Of a stretch of 64,000 bases of DNA, positions 51,458-58,673 are shown one piece after another. The DNA lies in the NCBI RefSeq assembly GCF_000183745.1, contig NC_014761.1, forward strand, positions 2,108,001 to 2,172,000, in the 5' to 3' direction. The DNA is from Oceanithermus profundus DSM 14977 (lineage in GTDB: Bacteria > Deinococcota > Deinococci > Deinococcales > Marinithermaceae). The notes beneath the pieces are model-generated. The model was not told the DNA's origin, did not search any database, and saw only the letters and a list, made by a program, of their open reading frames with translations. Positions within the stretch are counted from its first letter, which is position 1. The number at the start of each line of letters is the position of its first letter. Both the position numbers and the translations under genes were made by a program.

Positions 51458-52281
51458 TTCCCGCTTTCCTGCGCCCCTTGTGGGCCTTCGTCTTCCGCGA
51501 CTTTCACCTGACCCGGCGTTACTTCTCCTGGGTCGTCGTCTTCACCTTCTACGCGCTGGTCAACTCGGCGACGATCGCGCTGATCGGCGTCGCCGCCGGC
51601 GACGAGCGGCTCACCCTGACGCTGGTGCTGGGGGTGCTGCTGTGGAGCTTCCTCTCGGCGATGTTCCAGGAGATCAGCAACTCGATCAGCTACGAGCGCT
51701 GGGAGGGGACGCTCGAGTACACCTTCATGGCCCCGGTGCACCGCCTCACCCACCTGCTGGGGGTGAGCCTCTTCGCCGTGGCCTACAGCGTGGTGCGCAC
51801 GATCGTGATCATGGTGGGCCTGCTCCTCTTCGTCCACCTCAGCTTCGCTGGAGCCAACCTCTGGGGCGTGCTGGTGGTGCTGCTGGTGGCCAGCGTGGCC
51901 TTCATGGGGCTGGGGCTGGTGGCGGCGATCCTGCCGGTGCTCAGCCCCGAGAACGGCGCCCAGGCCACGAACATCGTGCAGGGGGTGCTGCTGCTGGTGA
52001 GCGGCATCTACTACCCGGTCGAGGTGCTGCCCGCCTGGGTGCAACCGCTCTCGGTCCTCTCGCCCGCCACCTACGCCCTCGCGGCCGCGCGCAAGCTGAT
52101 GGGCCTCGACCGGCCGCTCACCGAGGCGGGCACGCTGGCGGGCGCGCCGCTCGGCGCGGTGACCCACGAACTTTTGGTCCTGGCGCTGATGGGCGTGGTC
52201 CTCGTGCCCCTGGGGCTGTGGATCTTTGGCTTGGTCGAGCTCTGGGCCAAACGGACGGGGAAGCTGAAGCGGACGGGGTAA
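51454..52281 (+). CDS. ABC-2 type transporter permease
   Basis: 275 residues with six TM helices in ABC-2 arrangement: amphipathic N-terminus (FVFRDFHLTRRYFSWVVVF), SAMFQEISNSISYERWEGTLEYTF after TM2 in two blocks, and the conserved late segment SGIYYPVEVLPAWVQPLSVLSPATYAL near 190-215. Partner of the preceding ATPase. Substrate not recognisable. Confidence 0.9.
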
Positions 52282-52326
52282 AAGAAGAGGCGGGTAGGCC
52301 GACTTCGGCCCGATCGCCAAGGGCGC

Positions 52327-52866
52327 CTAACCCAGGCGGCGATCGGGGTTGTAAACGTCGAGGTGCCAGCGAAACGGATTTTCGGCGATGTAGCGCCGGA
52401 CGGCCGCCAGGGCGTGCTCGCTGCGGACGACGTGCTCCCAGTAGTTCCGCTGCCACACCGGGGCCCCGGGAGTGCCGCGAAGCCGGTTGATGCGCCGGGT
52501 GACCGCGGACTTGTAGGCGCGCACGATGGCGCCGAGCGAGCCCGGCGCGACCGCAGACCGCGGTAGGGGCGCAGCGCGCTGCGCCCCTACCGGAACGGCG
52601 GCGCGTTCGACGATGCGGACGACGCCGTGCACGTGGTTGGGCATGACCACGAACTCTTCGGCGAACAACACGACGTTGCTGCGCAGCTCCGCGGTGCGGA
52701 ACCATTCCTCCCGCGCGATCCGCCCCGGCTCGCAAAGCCTTACCCGCCCTGCTTCGATCCGGCCGAAGATCGACGCGCGCTCGTGGGTCACCAGCGTCAC
52801 AAAATACGCTCCCGGGGCCGCGTAGTCGTGGTGCGGCAAGCGCAAGGACCTGCGGCGTTGCTTCAT
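52327..52866 (-). CDS. REP-associated tyrosine transposase (RAYT / IS200-like Y1 transposase family)
   Basis: 179 residues: LPHHDYAAPGAYFVTLVTHER at the N-terminus in parts, HUH motif MPNHVHGVV, a central variable loop (VGAQRAAPLPRSA), then IVRAYKSAVTRRIN and RNYWEHVVRSEHALAAVRRYIAENP with the catalytic tyrosine candidates. RAYTs act on palindromic REP DNA. The loop VGAQRAAPLP is encoded by a perfect palindrome. ATG at 52866 with TAAAAT 8 nt upstream; the start region is AT-rich (52867-52890) unlike neighbours, a sign of transfer. No IS ends seen around it. Confidence 0.85.
   Translation of the reverse strand: MKQRRRSLRLPHHDYAAPGAYFVTLVTHERASIFGRIEAGRVRLCEPGRIAREEWFRTAELRSNVVLFAEEFVVMPNHVHGVVRIVERAAVPVGAQRAAPLPRSAVAPGSLGAIVRAYKSAVTRRINRLRGTPGAPVWQRNYWEHVVRSEHALAAVRRYIAENPFRWHLDVYNPDRRLG
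52561..52592. repeat. Perfect 32-bp palindrome inside the RAYT gene
   Basis: CGGTAGGGGCGCAGCG (52561-52576) is followed directly by its exact complement CGCTGCGCCCCTACCG (52577-52592). It is REP-like in size and base composition and keeps the reading frame open. No second copy was noticed elsewhere in the window. Confidence 0.85.
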
Positions 52867-53031
52867 ATACAATTATTTTAAAGAGAAGGCCGGGCTTGCA
52901 GCGAAAAGGCTGTGCATATTCATTGGCCTGCGTGCGGCCGGCCGGGAAAGCGGGACCCGCACGGCCTGGAGCCTCCCCCGCGCTTGTACCCGGTCCGGCG
53001 GGCGGCCGGGGCCTTCGTATATACTTGCAGC

Positions 53032-54180
53032 ATGAGCCGCTTGTCCAAACGCGCACAAGCATTGAAGCCCAGCTCCACCGTGGCCATGAACGCCCGGGCG
53101 CTCGAGCTCCGGCGCCAGGGCGTGGACGTGATCGCCCTCACCGCCGGCGAGCCCGACTTCGACACCCCCCAGCACGTCAAGGACGCCGCCTGCCAGGCCC
53201 TGGCCGAGGGCAAGACCAAGTACACCCCGCCCGCGGGCATCCCCGAGCTGCGCGAGGCGCTGGCGCGCAAGTTCGAGCGCGAGAACGGCCTCTCCTACGC
53301 CCCCGACCAGATCACCGTGGGCGCGGGCGGCAAGGGCGTGCTCTACAACCTCTTCCAGGCCATCCTCGACCCCGGCGACGAGGTGATCCTGCTCGCCCCC
53401 TTCTGGGTCAGCTACTCGGCCCAGGTGGAGCTCGCGGGCGGCGTGCCGGTGGTGGTGAAGAGCACGGCCGAGACCGGCTTCGTGCCCGAGCTGGAGCGCG
53501 TGGCCGCGGCGGTCACGGAGCGCACCAAGGCCATCGTGGTCAACTCGCCCTCCAACCCCACCGGCGCGGTCTACCCGCCCGAGCTGCTGCAGGGGCTCGC
53601 CCGCCTGGCGAACGATCGCGGCGTCTTCCTGGTCTCCGACGAGATCTACGAACACCTGATCTACGAGGGCGAGGCCTACTCGCCCGGCCGCGACGCCCCC
53701 GAGTGGACGATCACCGTGGGCGGCGCGGCCAAGAGCTACGCCATGACTGGCTGGCGCATCGGCTGGGCGGCGGGGCCCAAGGAGATCATCACCGCGATGA
53801 CCAAGATCCAGGGGCAGTCGGTCACCCACCCCACCACCTTCGCCCAGTGGGCGACCATCGCCGCGCTCGAAAGCCCCGAGAGCCGGGCCTTCATCGAAAA
53901 GGCCAAGGCGGCCTTCCGCCGCCGGCGCGACTTCTTCGTGAAGGGACTCGAAGAGCTGGGCCTGCCCACCCCCATGCCCCACGGGGCCTTCTACGTGATG
54001 CCCGACGTGCGGCGGATCCACGAAGACGAGCTGAAGGCGGCCGAGATCATGCTCGACCGGGCGCGGGTGGTGGTCGTGCCGGGCACCGACTTCGTGGCCC
54101 CGGGGCACGTGCGCATGAGCTACGCCACCTCGGACGAAAACCTGGAGCGGGCGCTGGAGCGGCTGGCCGGGCTGTTCTGA
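53032..54180 (+). CDS. aspC: Aspartate aminotransferase (class I)
   Basis: A 382-residue PLP enzyme very like the Thermus thermophilus aspartate/prephenate aminotransferase. Schiff-base Lys234 lies in GGAAKSYAMTGWRIG, Asn175 in NSPSNPTG, Asp203 in VSDEIYEH, and Arg in VRMSYATSDEN binds the alpha-carboxylate. It interconverts aspartate and 2-oxoglutarate with oxaloacetate and glutamate. TATACT (53020-53025) ends 6 nt before the ATG, so the transcript is leaderless. Terminator follows. Confidence 0.94.
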   Translation: MSRLSKRAQALKPSSTVAMNARALELRRQGVDVIALTAGEPDFDTPQHVKDAACQALAEGKTKYTPPAGIPELREALARKFERENGLSYAPDQITVGAGGKGVLYNLFQAILDPGDEVILLAPFWVSYSAQVELAGGVPVVVKSTAETGFVPELERVAAAVTERTKAIVVNSPSNPTGAVYPPELLQGLARLANDRGVFLVSDEIYEHLIYEGEAYSPGRDAPEWTITVGGAAKSYAMTGWRIGWAAGPKEIITAMTKIQGQSVTHPTTFAQWATIAALESPESRAFIEKAKAAFRRRRDFFVKGLEELGLPTPMPHGAFYVMPDVRRIHEDELKAAEIMLDRARVVVVPGTDFVAPGHVRMSYATSDENLERALERLAGLF

Positions 54181-54198
54181 GTTTTCCGTGCGGACCGC

Positions 54199-54226
54199 AG
54201 GCGGCCTCCGGGCCGCCTTCTTCGTT
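54199..54226 (+). terminator. Terminator of aspC
   Basis: Stem GGCGGCC/GGCCGCC (54200-54206 with 54211-54217), TCCG loop, followed by TTCTTCGTT, 19 nt beyond the stop. Confidence 0.75.
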
Positions 54227-54228
54227 CG

Positions 54229-54272
54229 TTCACACTTCCTTCGCGCAACCTTCGCGGGCACCCCCCTACCCT
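54229..54272 (+). promoter_or_regulatory. Promoter with three 11-bp-spaced TTC(A/G)C repeats (DUF2202 gene)
   Basis: TTCACAC (54229), TTCGCGC (54240) and TTCGCGG (54251) start exactly 11 bp apart. The last starts 16 nt before TACCCT (54267-54272), the likely -10 box, and so sits at -35. Direct repeats at 11 bp are the hallmark of OmpR/PhoB-type response-regulator sites. The same arrangement occurs at 55094-55137. Confidence 0.65.
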
Positions 54273-54317
54273 GGGGACCGTAGCAAGCGGGCCCCAAGGG
54301 CCCAAGGGAGGAAGACG

Positions 54318-55028
54318 ATGAAGAAACAAACGATGATCCTTACACTGGCAGCAGGCAGCTTGGTCCTCGGTCTCGGGTTCGGTTTCGCGCAGATGGGTCA
54401 GGGCAAGGGCCCCGGCGCGGGGGCGGGGTACGCCCAGGTGCAGACCCAGCCGCTCAGCGAGGAGGCGAAGAACGCGCTGCTCGAGGCGCTGACCGGTCCC
54501 GAAGGCGAGTACGCCGCCTACGCGATGTACACCGCGGTGATCGAGAAGTACGGCGAGGTCGAGCCCTACGTGAGCATCCGCAAGGCGGAGGCCAAGCACA
54601 TCGAGGCCCTGAAGCGCCAGCTCGACCGCTACGGCGTCGACTACCCCGCGGAGAACCCCTACCTGGGCCAGGTCAGCGCGCCCGAAAGCCTGGAAGACGC
54701 GGCGAAGGCCTGGGCCGAGGGCGAGGTGGCCAACGTGGCCATGTACGACCGGCTGATGGAAGCGGTGAAGGACTACCCCAACCTGGTGCAGGTCTTCGAC
54801 CACCTGCGCGCCGCCTCGCAGGAGCGCCACCTGCCGGCCTTCTCGCTGGCCGCCGAGAACGGCGGCACCCTGAGCCCCGAGCAGATGCAGGAGCTCCACG
54901 ACACCTTCGCGTCCCAGCGGGGTCAGGGTCAGGGCAACCACGGCGGGCAGGACTGCCAGCAGCAGGGCCAAGGTCAGGGCCACGGCCCCCACGGCGGTGC
55001 GGGCCCCCGAGCCGGCTCCGGTCACTAA
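54318..55028 (+). CDS. Exported DUF2202 (ferritin-like) protein
   Basis: 236 residues with signal peptide (TMILTLAAGSLVLGLGFGFAQ). The DUF2202 ferritin-like four-helix domain spans about 45-190, with carboxylate/histidine residues EYAAYAMYTAVIEKYG, KAEAKHIEALKRQ (ExxH) and ASQERHLPAFSLA. A Gln/Gly/His-rich tail could bind metal. Role unknown; an extracytoplasmic metal-binding or oxidase-like function is family-level inference. A GGGCCC-CAA-GGGCCC hairpin lies in the leader just before the GGGAGGA ribosome-binding site. Confidence 0.85.
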   Translation: MKKQTMILTLAAGSLVLGLGFGFAQMGQGKGPGAGAGYAQVQTQPLSEEAKNALLEALTGPEGEYAAYAMYTAVIEKYGEVEPYVSIRKAEAKHIEALKRQLDRYGVDYPAENPYLGQVSAPESLEDAAKAWAEGEVANVAMYDRLMEAVKDYPNLVQVFDHLRAASQERHLPAFSLAAENGGTLSPEQMQELHDTFASQRGQGQGNHGGQDCQQQGQGQGHGPHGGAGPRAGSGH

Positions 55029-55093
55029 CCCGCCCCTTCGATCTGCATCTCCTGCGCGGGCCCCTACGGGGGCCCGCGGTTCGTGAACGAACC

Positions 55094-55137
55094 TTCACGC
55101 TCCCTTCGCGGCCCCTTCACCGGCGCGTGCCTAAAGT
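55094..55137 (+). promoter_or_regulatory. Promoter with three 11-bp-spaced TTC(A/G)C repeats (coiled-coil protein gene)
   Basis: TTCACGC (55094), TTCGCGG (55105) and TTCACCG (55116) start 11 bp apart. The last starts 16 nt before TAAAGT (55132-55137), the likely -10 box. Spacing is identical to the site at 54229-54272, so both promoters are probably activated by the same regulator. Confidence 0.65.
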
Positions 55138-55182
55138 AAAGGCGCACGTGGGGGCACCGCCCCCGAAGAAAGGGAGGTCGTC

Positions 55183-55902
55183 ATGAAACGAAGCTGGAGG
55201 AAGGCAGGTACCGTGATGGCCGTCGGGCTGGCGCTGGGGCTGGCGCTGGCCGTGGGTCCGGCGGCGGCGCCCGGCGCGGGCGCGCCCGCGAAACGGCCCG
55301 TGGGCCCGGCGGCGGAGCTGCAGGGCGGGGCGCGCCTGGAGGCACTGGCCGAGGTGCTGGGCAAGAGCGCCGAGGAACTGCGCGCCGCGTACCGGCAGGG
55401 CGGGCTGCGCGCCCTGATCGAGGCGAGCGGGATGGAGCCGCTCGAGTTCCAGCGCAAGGTGCTCGAGGTGCAACTCGAACGGCTCGAGGAGGCCTACCGC
55501 GCGGGCAAGCTGCCCGAACTGCGCTACGAGAGCCTGAAGGCGCGCCTGCAGGCGCGCAAGCTGGCGCTCGAAGGCCCCACCCTGGCGGAGCTGGTGGCGC
55601 GCAGCGGCGGCGACGTGGGGGTGCTGAAGGCGCAGCTGCGGGCGCTGGAGGAGGCGCGCATCGACCAGCTGCTCGAGCTGGGCGTGATCAGCGCGCAGCA
55701 GGCGGAGCGCCTGCGCGCCAACCTGGACGTGCGCGTCGAGCGGATGCTGAACCGGCCCGCGGGCCTGAACCCCGCCGCGGGCTTCGGCGCGCCGCAGCGC
55801 CCGGGAGACCGGGGCCACGGCTTCCAGAAGCCGCGCCGCCCCCACGGCCCGCAGGAACGCCCCGCCCATCCGGGGGCGGGGCCCCAGCGTCCGGGCCGCT
55901 AG
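55183..55902 (+). CDS. Exported helical/coiled-coil protein
   Basis: 239 residues with a signal peptide ([17 protein letters not shown]). The body is helical and holds two copies of a LGKSAEELRAAYRQGGLRAL-like and related GPTLAELVARSGGDVGVLKA unit, with heptad-rich segments (LEVQLERLEEAYRAGKLPEL). The tail is Pro/Arg/Gly/His-rich and basic. No family recognised; a periplasmic chaperone-like or envelope-stress role (in the manner of Spy/CpxP) is only suggested by regulation and the neighbouring kinase. A GGGGGC-ACC-GCCCCC hairpin (55150-55164) precedes the ribosome-binding site. Confidence 0.75.
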   Translation: MKRSWRKAGTVMAVGLALGLALAVGPAAAPGAGAPAKRPVGPAAELQGGARLEALAEVLGKSAEELRAAYRQGGLRALIEASGMEPLEFQRKVLEVQLERLEEAYRAGKLPELRYESLKARLQARKLALEGPTLAELVARSGGDVGVLKAQLRALEEARIDQLLELGVISAQQAERLRANLDVRVERMLNRPAGLNPAAGFGAPQRPGDRGHGFQKPRRPHGPQERPAHPGAGPQRPGR

Positions 55903-55911
55903 ACTGAGGGC

Positions 55912-55950
55912 ATGTCCACCTTTCCCCACCGGCCGCGAGGTGCAGCGTGA
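55912..55950 (+). CDS. 12-codon upstream ORF overlapping the histidine kinase start
   Basis: ATG at 55912 is 6 nt after TAGACT (55900-55905), exactly the leaderless spacing used by full genes here. It encodes MSTFPHRPRGAA and its TGA overlaps the kinase GTG as GTGA. The -10 box overlaps the stop codon of the upstream gene. Translation of this frame would deliver ribosomes to the kinase start, suggesting coupling. It may be only the 5' leader. Confidence 0.4.
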   Translation: MSTFPHRPRGAA

Positions 55951-57047
55951 AGCTGGCCTCGCGGCTGGTGCTGGCCTTCGCGCTGGTGGCCCTCTTCGCC
56001 AGCGGCATCACCGCCGCCCTGGTCTGGCAGGCCCAGCAGCAGCGGGTGCACCGCTTCCTCGACCGCGACCTGCCGCGGGCGATCGAGGGGCAGCACCCCC
56101 CGGCGAAGCCCCCGCGCTTCTTCGAAGAACAGCAGCGGCTCTTGCGCGAGCTGCGCGAGGCCAACCTGCGCGCGGCGCTGATCGCGCTCGTGGTGGCGCT
56201 GGGCGTGGGCGGCTGGCTGGCCTGGCGGATGACCCGCCCGGTCAGCGAACTGACCCGGGCCACGCGCCGCTACGCCGAGGGCGACCGCGACGCCCGCGCC
56301 CGGGTGCGCGGGCGCGACGAGCTGGCCGAGCTGGCCCGCGCCTTCAACGAGCTGGCCGAGCGCCTGCAGACCGAAGAGGAGCTGGACCGGCGGCGCGTCG
56401 CCGACATCGCCCACGAGCTGCGCACGCCGCTGCAGGTGCTCAAGGGCGAACTCGAGGCTCTGGCCGACGGCATGCTCGACCCCGACCCCGAGACCCTGGA
56501 ACGCCTGGTGGAGGAGGTGGACCACCTGGCGCTGCTGGTCGGCGACCTGCGGCTGCTCTCGCTCGCCGAGTCGGGAGGGCTGGCGCTCGAGCCCGTGCCC
56601 TACGACCTGGCCGAGCTGTTGGCGAAGAGCGCCGAGGCCTTCGCCGCCAGCGCCGAGGCGCGGGGGGTCGCGCTCGAGCTCGACCTCGAACCCGCGCCCG
56701 CGCGGATCGACCCGGCGCGCCTGCGCCAGGTCGTCTTCAACCTGATCGACAACGCCCTGCGCCACGCCCGCACGCGGGTGCGCCTGGGCTGCCGCCTCGA
56801 AGACGGGCGCGCCTGCCTCTGGGTGGCCGACGACGGCCCGGGCATCCCCGAGGCGGACCGGCCGCGGGTCTTCGACCGCTTCTACCGGGCGGACCCCGCG
56901 CGTTCGCGCAGCTCCGGGGGTTCGGGGCTGGGGCTGGCGATCGTTCGCGCCATCACCGAGGCCCACGGGGGCGAGGCGACGGTGGAGAGCCGCGAGGGCG
57001 GCGGTGCGGTCTTCCGGGTCTGCGTTCCGGCGGCCGAGACGGGCTGA
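55947..57047 (+). CDS. Sensor histidine kinase (orphan, no adjacent response regulator)
   Basis: 366 residues. TM1 (LVLAFALVALFASGITAALV), a short periplasmic sensor of about 55 residues, TM2 (LRAALIALVVALGVGGWLAW), HAMP domain (RPVSELTRATRRYAEGDRD), HisKA with DIAHELRTPLQVLKGELEAL, and HATPase_c with NLIDNALRH, DDGPGI and GSGLGLAIV. All catalytic boxes are intact. No response regulator gene lies upstream or downstream, which is unusual. It is downstream of the two exported proteins whose promoters carry response-regulator-like repeats. GTG start with GAGGTG. Confidence 0.92.
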   Translation: MKLASRLVLAFALVALFASGITAALVWQAQQQRVHRFLDRDLPRAIEGQHPPAKPPRFFEEQQRLLRELREANLRAALIALVVALGVGGWLAWRMTRPVSELTRATRRYAEGDRDARARVRGRDELAELARAFNELAERLQTEEELDRRRVADIAHELRTPLQVLKGELEALADGMLDPDPETLERLVEEVDHLALLVGDLRLLSLAESGGLALEPVPYDLAELLAKSAEAFAASAEARGVALELDLEPAPARIDPARLRQVVFNLIDNALRHARTRVRLGCRLEDGRACLWVADDGPGIPEADRPRVFDRFYRADPARSRSSGGSGLGLAIVRAITEAHGGEATVESREGGGAVFRVCVPAAETG

Positions 57048-57050
57048 GCC

Positions 57051-57479
57051 TCAGCTCCGCGCCCGGCCCCAGGGTAACAGCAACAGCACGACCCCCACGA
57101 CCACGAAGCTGTCGGCGAGGTTGAAGACCGGCCAGAGGCCGGGTCCGATGTCGAGGAAGTCCACCACCCAACCGCGACCCAGCCGGTCGACGGCGTTGCC
57201 CAGCGCGCCGGCGGCGACCAGCGAAAGCGCGAAGACGAAGAGCGGCGCGCTGCGGGCGCGCGCCAGGTAGACGAGCAGCACGAAGCCGACGAGCAGGCTG
57301 AACCCGCCCAGCAGCGTGGGGTTGCCCTTGAAGAGCCCGAAGGCCACCCCGGTGTTCTGCACCAGCGTCAGGTAGAGGCCGGGCAGCAGGCGGTCGGGAA
57401 TGGGATCCAAAAAGCGCAGCGCCAGCAGCTTGCTGATCTGGTCGGCCGCCAGCAGGAGCGGGATCAGGACGGTGGGCAT
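57051..57479 (-). CDS. lspA: Lipoprotein signal peptidase (signal peptidase II)
   Basis: A 142-residue integral membrane aspartyl protease with four TM helices that removes lipoprotein signal peptides. The two catalytic aspartates are in GNAVDRL and FNLADS, and NTGVAFGLF is the conserved block. Leaderless: TAGACT lies 6 nt before the ATG. It would process the lipoproteins at 34079, 38219 and 47497. Confidence 0.95.
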   Translation of the reverse strand: MPTVLIPLLLAADQISKLLALRFLDPIPDRLLPGLYLTLVQNTGVAFGLFKGNPTLLGGFSLLVGFVLLVYLARARSAPLFVFALSLVAAGALGNAVDRLGRGWVVDFLDIGPGLWPVFNLADSFVVVGVVLLLLPWGRARS

Positions 57480-57485
57480 GGGGTG

Positions 57486-57519
57486 AGTCTAGCACGGCCG
57501 CTGGCGGCTGTGGTATACT
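57486..57519. promoter_or_regulatory. Divergent promoters of lspA and rpmB
   Basis: Minus-strand TAGACT (57491-57486) gives leaderless lspA. Plus-strand TATACT (57514-57519), with TGTGG just upstream as a possible extended -10, gives rpmB a leader of about 40 nt. Confidence 0.65.
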
Positions 57520-57530
57520 CGCGTTTGCTG

Positions 57531-57551
57531 GCTTTGGCCCGCGGCCGAAGC
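57531..57551 (+). other. Leader hairpin of rpmB
   Basis: GCTTTGGCC (57531-57539) pairs with GGCCGAAGC (57543-57551) over 9 bp with one G-U, 8 nt before the GGAGG ribosome-binding site. It may be an autoregulatory r-protein site or a plain structure; L28 leaders are not well characterised to my knowledge. Confidence 0.45.
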
Positions 57552-57567
57552 ACCCCCGGAGGACCCT

Positions 57568-57870
57568 ATGTCGAGAGTGTGCGAAATCAGCGGAAAACGG
57601 CCCACCGTGGCCCGTAAAATCACCCAGCGCGGTAAGGCCAAGCGGCTGGGCGGCGTCGGCCGCAAGACCACCGGCATCCACAAGCACTGGCAGGCCCCCA
57701 ACCTGCGCAAGGTCACGATCCGCGTCGGCGGCAAGCCCGTCACCTTCCGCGTGGCCATGTCCCACGTGCACAAGGTCTACGAGCTGGCCGAGCGCGCCAA
57801 GGGCATGAAGCTCGAGGGGCTTTCCGAGAAGCAGATCAAGGCGCGCCTGCTCGCGCTGCTCGACAAGTAA
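57568..57870 (+). CDS. rpmB: 50S ribosomal protein L28
   Basis: A 100-residue bL28 starting MSRVCEISGKRPTVARKI, with basic RVGRKTTG-type region (LGGVGRKTTGIHKHW) and VAMSHVHKVYELAERAKG. Only one cysteine (VCEISGK) of the possible zinc set is seen, so it is a zinc-free form. Terminator follows. Ribosome-binding site GGAGG with 5-nt spacer. Confidence 0.95.
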   Translation: MSRVCEISGKRPTVARKITQRGKAKRLGGVGRKTTGIHKHWQAPNLRKVTIRVGGKPVTFRVAMSHVHKVYELAERAKGMKLEGLSEKQIKARLLALLDK

Positions 57871-57886
57871 GCAACCCGCACCCCCG

Positions 57887-57915
57887 CCGCCCGGGCCCGC
57901 CCGGGCGGTTTCGCT
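57887..57915 (+). terminator. Terminator of rpmB
   Basis: Stem CCGCCCGGGC/GCCCGGGCGG (57887-57896 with 57899-57908), followed by TTTCGCT. Confidence 0.75.
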
Positions 57916-57931
57916 GTGCAAGAATGGAGGC

Positions 57932-58669
57932 GTGAAGACGGGGCTCAAACCGGGCTGGTACGTGCTGATCGCGCTGGTGCTCTACGCGCTGGTCGTCACC
58001 CTCGCCTGGCGGCACGACCGGGCGGAGCTGCACCGGTTGCGCGCCGCCCTGGCGGGCGCCCCCGCCCCCGAGGCCAGCGGCGGCGGCCCCGAGCGTTACG
58101 CGCTGCCCCTGCCCGGGGCCTGCCTGCCCGAGAAGCCCGAACACCTGCCGGGCTACCCCCGCGACTACCGCAAGGGGGCGAACCAGGGGTTCATCTTCGT
58201 GAGCGGCGACGCCTGCGTCCCCGTCGTCTACGGCACCGGGGTCGTCGCCGTCCAGCGGGGCCGGGTGCTCAAGGCCGAGCAGGACTTCCAGGAGCTGAGC
58301 GCGGCCGAGTTCGACGCCCTCATCGAGGCGGTGGCCGGCGGCGCCACCCCCGAGCAGATGGACCGGCTGCGCGGTCGGGAGGTCTGGATCGAACACCCCG
58401 ACGGCCGCATCACCGTCTACGCCCACCTCTCGGGGCTGCGCCCCGACCTGGCCGTGGGCCAGCTGGTCGAGCGGGGCGAATGGATCGGCTACGTGGGCAA
58501 CAGCGGCACCCAGGCGGCCTCGCGCGGGAGCCGGGAGGGGGCGCGGCTTTTGCTCGAGGTCTGGCAGGGCAACGTGGACACCGGCACCTACCTGGGCAAG
58601 GGCCTCGACCCGCGCGAGAACAAGGACAAGCTGCTCACCCTGGCGCGCGCCCTGTTTGCGGTACCCTAG
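57932..58669 (+). CDS. Degenerate LytM (M23-like) membrane-anchored protein
   Basis: 245 residues: N-terminal TM anchor (WYVLIALVLYALVVTLAW), a linker, then a LytM-fold domain (GFIFVSGDACVPVVYGTGVVAVQRG; YAHLSGLRPDLAVGQLVERG; WIGYVGNSGTQAA). Zinc-site motifs are lost: HxxxD is replaced by KGANQGF, HxH by LLLEVW; only the YAHLS histidine remains. Inactive LytM proteins such as EnvC and NlpD activate amidases at division sites, and this could do likewise. GTG start with AAGAAT 6 nt upstream and GGAGG in the same gap. Confidence 0.78.
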   Translation: MKTGLKPGWYVLIALVLYALVVTLAWRHDRAELHRLRAALAGAPAPEASGGGPERYALPLPGACLPEKPEHLPGYPRDYRKGANQGFIFVSGDACVPVVYGTGVVAVQRGRVLKAEQDFQELSAAEFDALIEAVAGGATPEQMDRLRGREVWIEHPDGRITVYAHLSGLRPDLAVGQLVERGEWIGYVGNSGTQAASRGSREGARLLLEVWQGNVDTGTYLGKGLDPRENKDKLLTLARALFAVP

Positions 58670-58673
58670 GTCC

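Noticed and set aside
52327-52866. Complete insertion sequence around the transposase gene
   Set aside because: No flanking inverted repeats or target duplications could be recognised; a domesticated or REP-associated single gene fits better.
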